Assembly: GCF_900101985.1 (NCBI RefSeq)
Contig: NZ_FNAR01000003.1
Location: forward strand, 1-64,000
DNA length: 64,000 nt
Reading direction: 5' to 3'
Source of the DNA: Bhargavaea beijingensis
Lineage (GTDB): Bacteria > Bacillota > Bacilli > Bacillales_A > Planococcaceae
Below are positions 7,653 through 13,487 of this stretch, in pieces; position 1 is the stretch's first letter; each line of letters starts with the position of its first letter. Under the pieces are notes generated by a model. That model was not told where the DNA came from. It made no database searches and saw nothing but the letters and a program-made list of their open reading frames with translations. Position numbers and translations under genes: made by a program.

Positions 7653-8090
7653 TTACTCTACCCGGTCATATGTAAAGAATTCCAACTCCCCGACCTGGTT
7701 CCTTTCTGTCATCCGGTCGAACAGCGCTTCCTGCTCAGGAGAAAGGTCAATCAGAAACGGCATGGCGCGGTCCGGCATGATCACTCCCACCTGATCTTCG
7801 GAAAGATGGATCCGAACCCGGTTCCATATCCATTCCCCGCTCCGCAGCCCCAGTGAGTAAACAAAAGAGACATTTTTAACAGGGACGCCGAACCGGTTGA
7901 TCGCGACGAATAGCATCGATGAGTCCGCCGTCACCCCGAGCACCTGAATGCTGAAATCCTGTTCGATTCCGCCGTCAGGATTCTCGGCAGCCCATTCCTG
8001 GAGACCGGAATAAAATTGCTCCGCTCCCGGGTTAGTGAACTCCCCTTGGTCGTATTTCTGCAGTTGGATCTTTAGCGGTTCCATGTACAA
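7653..8090 (-). CDS. Uncharacterised soluble protein in the T7SS toxin module
   Basis: About 145 residues, no signal peptide or membrane helix, rich in predicted beta strands (FSIQVLGVTA, SMLFVAINRFG, NVSFVYSLGL, EWIWNRVRIHL). I do not recognise the family with confidence; the strand pattern faintly recalls SLAP-type domains. Upstream in-frame GTG (8123) overlaps the preceding gene; AAAGGA eight bases before the TTG at 8090 favours that start. It is tightly linked to two DUF5085-like genes, so it probably belongs to the same toxin or secretion accessory unit. Confidence 0.6.
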   Translation of the reverse strand: MYMEPLKIQLQKYDQGEFTNPGAEQFYSGLQEWAAENPDGGIEQDFSIQVLGVTADSSMLFVAINRFGVPVKNVSFVYSLGLRSGEWIWNRVRIHLSEDQVGVIMPDRAMPFLIDLSPEQEALFDRMTERNQVGELEFFTYDRVE

Positions 8091-8103
8091 CCTGACCGTC
8101 CTT

Positions 8104-8556
8104 TCACCGTACAGCACCGACACTCATTTCCACGTAAGTCCCATCCTGCGGGGACTGCTTATACTCCACGAATACAGGCGTCGTCTGATGATATCCTCCT
8201 GTATCCACATGCTTCGCAAGTTCCCAGTAAGCCACTTGTGACTGGGCATCGATGTCCTCCATGAGACGGATCGTGTGGAGATTGCGGACTTCGAAATAGC
8301 TCCGGAACATCACGTCCTCCCCAGGGGGCACCGTGATGTCGTCCTCTTCGATGCCCATGAACAATTCCGCCGTCATCACATCGGCCGTCGGTTCACTCAG
8401 CATCGTGAAAAACAGCCTGCCGTCGGGAGTCACGCCGTGCTGTTCCAGAATACCCCGGAAGTCTTCAAGGGCGATTCCGATTTCCGCCGGTACAAAACTG
8501 TACAGCTTGGATACGATGTTGCGATGGGTGATGGACCGGTTTTCAGCGACGATCAT
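8104..8556 (-). CDS. DUF5085-like T7SS-associated protein, first of a pair
   Basis: A 150-residue soluble protein resembling the DUF5085 family found in T7SS loci of Listeria and Bacillus. It begins MIVAENRSITHRNIVSKLY and has an alternating strand/helix pattern like the GyrI-type effector-binding fold (RGILEQHGVTPDGRLFFTML, then MSVGAV near the end). The ATG overlaps the stop of the upstream gene (8553-8556), so the two are translationally coupled, as in other loci where DUF5085 genes come in pairs. Role unknown; a chaperone or adaptor for an exported toxin is a guess. Confidence 0.6.
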   Translation of the reverse strand: MIVAENRSITHRNIVSKLYSFVPAEIGIALEDFRGILEQHGVTPDGRLFFTMLSEPTADVMTAELFMGIEEDDITVPPGEDVMFRSYFEVRNLHTIRLMEDIDAQSQVAYWELAKHVDTGGYHQTTPVFVEYKQSPQDGTYVEMSVGAVR

Positions 8557-9008
8557 TCCGGACGACCGCCTTCCAGCGGCACGACAAGGTCGATCATGAT
8601 GTCACCGTAGACATCGAGCAGAACACAATAGTATGTCTCGCCAAGGACAAGCCCTTCCTGTGCGGCAACGTCCTGAACCTTTACGTAAGCCGCGTCAAAG
8701 TCGGCTTCCTGCTCCGCCTGCCGCATGACCAGTGCATCCCCGGAATGGAAACGCACCTCGTATCCGAAGCCATTTTCCTCATCGGTATCCAGCGGTCCGT
8801 TGACCGGCTGATAATAGGTGAACGTGCCTGTTGATTCGTTTTCTGATCCTGGCACGAAGGTAAAGAAAGCCGGGCCATTCTTGTAGACCCCTTTGTCGAG
8901 CACGAATGACTCCAGCAGACCAAGAGGTTCCTGCCAGTCTGCCTTCCGCTGTTCCGTCCGATACGTCAGCACGTGATCAAAGACGAGCGGGCGCCGTTCA
9001 ATCGCCAT
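8553..9008 (-). CDS. DUF5085-like T7SS-associated protein, second of a pair
   Basis: A 151-residue soluble protein with the same general plan as its neighbour (N-terminal strand RRPLVFDHVLTYRTEQR, central GPAFFTFVPGSEN...FTYYQPVN, C-terminal VLLDVYGDIMIDLVVPLEGG), consistent with DUF5085. AAAAGGAAG precedes the ATG. It lies immediately downstream of the broken membrane protein copy 3 and heads a three-gene overlapping unit. Family assignment is by recall of pattern and needs a profile search. Confidence 0.6.
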   Translation of the reverse strand: MAIERRPLVFDHVLTYRTEQRKADWQEPLGLLESFVLDKGVYKNGPAFFTFVPGSENESTGTFTYYQPVNGPLDTDEENGFGYEVRFHSGDALVMRQAEQEADFDAAYVKVQDVAAQEGLVLGETYYCVLLDVYGDIMIDLVVPLEGGRPE

Positions 9009-9035
9009 GTCCCCACTTCCTTTTTCGGGTGTTTT

Positions 9036-9775
9036 TTATTTCGTGTAATAGTTAAAACTCTTGAATCGGAATTTGCAGTATAGGATCACCAGCTGTTCCG
9101 GCAAACAACATTATATAAAACAGGAACAAGCCGATAAAGACAATCAGAAGAATGTCAGCACCCACAGAGTTTGTATGAGTGATCAGAATAACGGAGAATA
9201 AAGAATATCCCAAGCCCCCCAGCTACAGCTGCCGGCAAATGGGATTTATATTCAAACCTACCTCTAATCTCATCCTGGGCGGAACCTTCCCGGTACTTCC
9301 CTTTATAAATCCTTACAATCAGGCGGATAAAGGTAAGTAAAAGCACGATTGCACCAGTGGCCAGTGTCCACCGTGTCACTTCCAGAATTGTCTCTGCCGA
9401 CATTCCGTTTCCTTCCTCTGCTATCAAAAGAAGTGCCCATATATAAAAGGATAGGCCAAAAAGATTTTGTGAAACAAGTATCGAGACAAGGTACTGGAGT
9501 TTTTCCGCCCTTTTGTAAACCGTAGGAACCGCCAGAATTAGCGACAGGACAATCAAGATCCCCGTGAACCATGTATGAACGGACAATATTTTATCCTGCC
9601 ATGGGTGTGCGGTGCCAGAGATTGCGAAGAAGTATTCCATGCCGACCATAAAAGCCGACAGAAACGCAGCCACGATAAAATTCCCGGCTAAGTTGGCAGG
9701 ACTTTGGCGCCCTGATTCTAACGATCTACTGAATACAACAAACTTCTCGGCCGACTGCGTACTTAGCTTAAACGT
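9036..9775 (-). pseudogene. Six-helix membrane protein, copy 3, inactivated
   Basis: Homology to copies 2 and 4 runs the whole length but the frame is broken. The N-terminus (LESGRQSPANLAGN) is preceded by AAGGAG and, at the expected place, ACG (9773-9775) instead of ATG. Near 9183 the frame shifts after GLGIFFILRY, so the ORF ends early; the next helix continues in a second frame (VILITHTNSVGADILLIVFI), and near 9106 a further shift restores LPEQLVILYCKFRFKSFNYY and the stop at 9036. A Met at 9673 would omit the first helix. The remnant is 740 bases, close to the 744 of an intact copy. Confidence 0.8.
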
Positions 9776-9821
9776 AGAATCTCCTTAGTTAACGCTACTG
9801 ATCATAATTTCCGGTCTTCCT

Positions 9822-10580
9822 TCAGCTTATTTCTTCTACCTGTTTAAGTCTGCCGGATTCAGAAAAATTAAAGCTCTTAAACCGATATTTACAATACAGG
9901 ATAAATAATTGTTCCGGCAGGACAAACATCATAGCAAAATAAATGCCAATACCTATTACAATTAAAATCATATCCTCCATACTTGCCCAACCGGACATTC
10001 TAATTGTGTATTGCAAGACAAAAAATAGTCCTAGCCCGGCAACAGTGGCCATGGGTGCAAAAGACTTGTATTCCAAGGCTTCCCTCTGTATGTCAGCCTT
10101 TGTACCCTCCCTATAATCACCTCTTTTAAGCTTTTTCCAAAAACGGATTGCCGTTAATACAAAAATCAGCAATCCTGCTGAAAGTACCACCCATGTGGCT
10201 GTTAAGATTGAAGCAGCAGTGGCATCCGAACGCTCGTTTCCCATAATGAACAGTGCGCATATTGGGAGGATGGCACCCGCCGTGTTTTGGCTGATCAAAA
10301 TTAAGACTAAATACTGAAGTCGCTCTGCTTTTTTATAGATAAACGGTAAGGAGCACACCAATGCTGATAGAGAAAGTACAGCAGTGATCCAAAAGTGTAC
10401 TTCCAAGATTTGCTCTTTCATAGGATGGATCGTCCCGTCCGCCGCGACATAATATTCTAACGCGAACAGACCTGCCTGGAAAAACGCAAAAATGAACAAG
10501 ATTCCTCCTAATGCTTTGGGACTCTGCCGCCCCGATTCAAGCGGCTTTCTTAACACAAACACATCTTTTTCTTGGAGCAA
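9822..10580 (-). CDS. Six-helix membrane protein, copy 4, directly downstream of the LXG toxin (candidate cognate immunity protein)
   Basis: About 252 residues with six hydrophobic segments, LRKPLESGRQSPKAL near the start and LPEQLFILYCKYRFKSFNF near the end. An ATG at 10607 lies inside the toxin gene, but the toxin stop is followed at once by AGGAGG and a TTG at 10580 with ideal spacing; starting there gives MLQEKDVFVLRKPLESGRQSP, which lines up with the other copies. Direct coupling to a toxin with a membrane-active C-terminus makes it the best cognate immunity candidate. This is inferred from position; the family has no known function that I recognise. Confidence 0.75.
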   Translation of the reverse strand: MLQEKDVFVLRKPLESGRQSPKALGGILFIFAFFQAGLFALEYYVAADGTIHPMKEQILEVHFWITAVLSLSALVCSLPFIYKKAERLQYLVLILISQNTAGAILPICALFIMGNERSDATAASILTATWVVLSAGLLIFVLTAIRFWKKLKRGDYREGTKADIQREALEYKSFAPMATVAGLGLFFVLQYTIRMSGWASMEDMILIVIGIGIYFAMMFVLPEQLFILYCKYRFKSFNFSESGRLKQVEEIS

Positions 10581-10594
10581 AGCTGCTTCCTCCT

Positions 10595-12229
10595 TTAATG
10601 AAACCAACCTTTTACTATATCCATAGCAGATTTTCCCTCAGATTTCTCATCCCCGCCAAACTTCTTGTTTAACAATGTATTTGCAACGATACCGACTCCT
10701 ACACCAATGGCAGTTCCCACACCTGGAATAGGGACTGCCGCTGTAAAGACTGCAACAGAGGCTGCTTGTACAGCCCCTCCCACAGCTGTTTCAATTGCCG
10801 TGTCCTTGGCCGCCTTAGCATGGGCTTGTCCTCCGGTGAGGCCTTCTTCTTCCGCATTTTGGTAGTTACTGTAGTAGCTAACTCCCGCACCAATTGGTCC
10901 AAGTGCTTTTCCTGCGCCTTTTAGAAGACTTCCTCCTTTTCCAACTGCGTTCTCTGCACTTTTCACCTTTTTAAATTCCTGTGAAATTCCTTTAACATCA
11001 ACAATGTCTTTGAAGGACTTTCCGGCACCTTTAAGGGTTGCCATTCCAATTGTTTTTGATTTCTGCATCAATCCCGCTTCATCATTAAAATAGGCTAGGG
11101 ATGGATGCTTCGCTAATACTTCTTCACCAACTGTCGACCAACCGCTAGTCCCTTGCTTCTTGGTTGCAAACTTTAAATAAGCAGTATTTGTTGCAGCAGC
11201 TTGATGGTGGAAATCTTTCCACTTCTTATTTGGGTTTTTCGGTAAATTCTTATTGAGTTGTCGGTTTGCATCTGCGTCTATATTAACTCCAAGAGCTTCT
11301 AATGCTTTCCTCGTAGCAACAATACGGTAACCTGAACCTCCACCTGAAACAGGTTTGGTCATCCCGTACAACCCATGTTTTTGCGCTTGGTATAATCCGA
11401 ATGCAGAAATTCCGCCTTCTGCTCCTGTCCTGATTCTTTTTAACCACCCAACAGTCGATTTAACATCAGTATGGGAGACTCCCCCAGCCTCTGTTTGATT
11501 AACATCCCCCGACTCTCCGGACTCTTCCTTATCCTCGACCGTCTCCGTCTCCATCGGCACGCTGTTCTGACCGGTGTTCAATGGATGGATCTCGGCAAAG
11601 GCTGCCCAGTCCTCTTCAGGGAAATCAACCGGCGACAAACCGTCCTGCATGGCGCCTTCCAGATCCAGCACCCACAGTTCCATCCTGAGTATGTCATTCT
11701 CGATAGACGTCAGTGAATTCGTCTGTGTGGAATCGAATTCATTCAGGTCTGTGACCGTGTCCTCCTTTTTCTTCCTGGCATCCCGGACACCTTCCTGGAC
11801 TTCGCTGTCGTCCAAGTGAGGAAGTGCCACGATGTCGGCGACGGAGTCCATGATGCCGTTTGCGTCCGAGGTCAGGTTGGAAGTGGTCGTAGAAATGGTC
11901 GTCAGTCCAGTATCAACTTCTCCTTCAAGAAAACTCTCCATGATGTAGCCGTCGGGCGCCGGCTCAAGCGTTTCTTGGGAAGACTTGATGCTGTTCATCG
12001 TGCTCGCAAACGTATTCTTGAAATTCGCAAAAGTCTCAAGCAATGGCAGATGGCATTCCCGGTAGAAGGCTTTGATCGACTCTCCGCCCTCTCCGGTCAG
12101 GGAGTCACCCAAGTCGGAAAGCTGCTGGGCAGCGGTCCGGATGGCATCCATCTCTTCCTGTATGCGGGTCAGTGTCTCCTGGTTTCGGGCAAGCCCTTCC
12201 TGAAACGGTGTGACGTCCAATATCTTCAT
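10595..12229 (-). CDS. LXG-domain polymorphic toxin with glycine-rich hydrophobic C-terminus
   Basis: A 544-residue T7SS substrate. Residues 1-235 form a helical LXG domain (DSLTGEGGESIKAFYRECH around residue 42 is the LXG motif); an acidic linker with ETVEDKEESGESG follows, then a C-terminal region of about 300 residues ending in a glycine-rich hydrophobic stretch (VGGAVQAASVAVFTAAVPIP, then GVGTAIGVGVGIVANTLL). No nuclease, deaminase or ADP-ribosyltransferase motif is visible. Glycine-zipper C-termini of this sort are known from pore-forming LXG toxins such as TelE, so membrane disruption is inferred. Base composition drops sharply at the linker. GGGGAGGAG precedes the ATG. It follows its two helical partner genes. 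Confidence 0.85.
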   Translation of the reverse strand: MKILDVTPFQEGLARNQETLTRIQEEMDAIRTAAQQLSDLGDSLTGEGGESIKAFYRECHLPLLETFANFKNTFASTMNSIKSSQETLEPAPDGYIMESFLEGEVDTGLTTISTTTSNLTSDANGIMDSVADIVALPHLDDSEVQEGVRDARKKKEDTVTDLNEFDSTQTNSLTSIENDILRMELWVLDLEGAMQDGLSPVDFPEEDWAAFAEIHPLNTGQNSVPMETETVEDKEESGESGDVNQTEAGGVSHTDVKSTVGWLKRIRTGAEGGISAFGLYQAQKHGLYGMTKPVSGGGSGYRIVATRKALEALGVNIDADANRQLNKNLPKNPNKKWKDFHHQAAATNTAYLKFATKKQGTSGWSTVGEEVLAKHPSLAYFNDEAGLMQKSKTIGMATLKGAGKSFKDIVDVKGISQEFKKVKSAENAVGKGGSLLKGAGKALGPIGAGVSYYSNYQNAEEEGLTGGQAHAKAAKDTAIETAVGGAVQAASVAVFTAAVPIPGVGTAIGVGVGIVANTLLNKKFGGDEKSEGKSAMDIVKGWFH

Positions 12230-12246
12230 CGGATTCTCCTCCCCGG

Positions 12247-12573
12247 TTACCGGATCGGCACAGGACCGTTCCTGTGCGGCGCCTGGCCGCCGGAGGATCC
12301 GCCGCTTCCGTCGATGGCGGTCGCCACCTGGTTGTCGGTCTCTTCCATGAACTTCACGGAGTTCTTTGTGGTCTCGATATTTGCCTGGAGGACGGTCCTG
12401 TAGCGGATCAGCATCTGCTCCAGATGGGTCATCAGCTCATTCAGCTTGTCGGACACGTCCAATGTATTTCCCGAAATCGGTTCGGGGGCCGACGGGTCCA
12501 GAGCATTCGCCTTGCTCGACAGATCGTCGATCACGGGACGGATTTCGTCATAGACCATTTTGATTTCTGTCAT
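12247..12573 (-). CDS. DUF5344/YwqI-like LXG-associated helical protein
   Basis: A 108-residue, mostly helical protein (MTEIKMVYDEIRPVIDDLSS, then LMTHLEQMLIRYRTVLQANI) of the YwqI/SACOL2603 type. In other T7SSb systems small helical proteins encoded just before an LXG toxin bind the LXG domain and form the export signal. The tail is glycine/serine-rich (GSGGSSGGQAP). It lies 17 bases upstream of the toxin and follows the DUF5082 gene, giving the ywqH-ywqI-ywqJ order of B. subtilis. Confidence 0.8.
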   Translation of the reverse strand: MTEIKMVYDEIRPVIDDLSSKANALDPSAPEPISGNTLDVSDKLNELMTHLEQMLIRYRTVLQANIETTKNSVKFMEETDNQVATAIDGSGGSSGGQAPHRNGPVPIR

Positions 12574-12588
12574 CAGTGATCCTCCTTA

Positions 12589-12945
12589 TCAGGATTTGGC
12601 TGCTCGTGCCGCAGCCTCCGCTGCGCGCAGCTGGGCGATAATGGCTTCAAGCGAGGCGATCTCCGCTTCTAACTTCGTGATTTTCACAGAAATCGCTGCA
12701 TAGGCGGCATCGAATTGGGGGCCGGACACATCCCGGTAAGGTGTCTTGATGCCGATTTGCCGGATTTCATCAAACGCCTTGGCCAGATTTCCGTGCCAGG
12801 TTTTCGGTGTCAGCTCGGGCTCCATGCACTTCGGCTCACTCTGCTGGAATTCGCCCTGTTTCCCCTGCAGTTCCCCCCTGCAGCTGTTCAACCGCCGGAC
12901 TTGCTGTCGCTTTTCCTCCACCAGCATCTGATAATACGAGATCAT
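12589..12945 (-). CDS. DUF5082/YwqH-like LXG-associated helical protein
   Basis: A 118-residue protein of two long helices: MISYYQMLVEEKRQQVRRLN at the N-terminus, a TWHGNLA motif in the middle (a WXG-like turn, residues 49-55), and an alanine-rich coiled coil at the C-terminus (KITKLEAEIASLEAIIAQLR). This is the YwqH/DUF5082 plan. Such proteins pair with the LXG domain for recognition by the secretion machine. Its ATG overlaps the essA stop by four bases, so the toxin module is coupled to the secretion core. Confidence 0.82.
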   Translation of the reverse strand: MISYYQMLVEEKRQQVRRLNSCRGELQGKQGEFQQSEPKCMEPELTPKTWHGNLAKAFDEIRQIGIKTPYRDVSGPQFDAAYAAISVKITKLEAEIASLEAIIAQLRAAEAAARAAKS

Positions 12946-13487
12946 GCGAGTTTCTCCTCCGTTTCTTTCTTGCGGCTGACAGTCGGTGCTTCCTTGCTGC
13001 TTTTCAGCATAGCGGGAATCATCAGGCCGAAGAGCCCAAAAATCGCCGCTCCTATAAAGCCGATAAAAATATAGGTACGGATTCGGTGATCACCGGTTGG
13101 CTCATCCGGAATATCTGCCGTCTTGCCGGACTGCCCCGCTGCTGTTTCTGCCGATTTAGTGAACAGGCCAAGCTCTGCAGCCTTTGCTGCCGCCGTCCCT
13201 GTTTCCGGACGCCCCGGCTCAAGAAATAAGTCTGAAACCTCTATAGAGGACTTGAACCGTACCGGTTCAGAAAAGTCAAGATTGACCTGTGCTTCGGTCA
13301 GGGTATTTTTCATCTCAACTTTTCTGCTGTCATGCAGGTATTCCGTCTTCTTTCTGAATGGAAGCGACTTGTATTCAAGCGGGTCCAGCGAGTCGCCCGG
13401 ATTTTCCCCCGTGTCTGCGGCTGCGGGAATTGCCGATGAGCAGAAAATCATTGCCAGAAGAACGGCTCCGGCACGCTTAACTTTCAT
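12942..13487 (-). CDS. essA: T7SS membrane protein EssA (YueC-like)
   Basis: About 181 residues with an N-terminal signal-like segment (VKRAGAVLLAMIFCSSAIPA), an extracytoplasmic region, and one C-terminal membrane helix (YIFIGFIGAAIFGLFGLMIP) followed by a charged tail. This is the plan of EssA, an essential small membrane component of T7SSb. The ORF is open to 13547, but the ATG at 13487 with AGGAAG upstream gives the expected signal peptide and overlaps esaA by 11 bases. Identification rests on order and topology, since EssA is poorly conserved. Confidence 0.8.
   Translation of the reverse strand: MKVKRAGAVLLAMIFCSSAIPAAADTGENPGDSLDPLEYKSLPFRKKTEYLHDSRKVEMKNTLTEAQVNLDFSEPVRFKSSIEVSDLFLEPGRPETGTAAAKAAELGLFTKSAETAAGQSGKTADIPDEPTGDHRIRTYIFIGFIGAAIFGLFGLMIPAMLKSSKEAPTVSRKKETEEKLA

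Noticed and set aside
10595-11520. Nuclease, deaminase or ADP-ribosyltransferase activity for the LXG C-terminus
   Set aside because: No HxxxH, HNH, CxxC/HxE or R-S-E type motif is visible; the long glycine-rich hydrophobic stretch argues for a membrane target.
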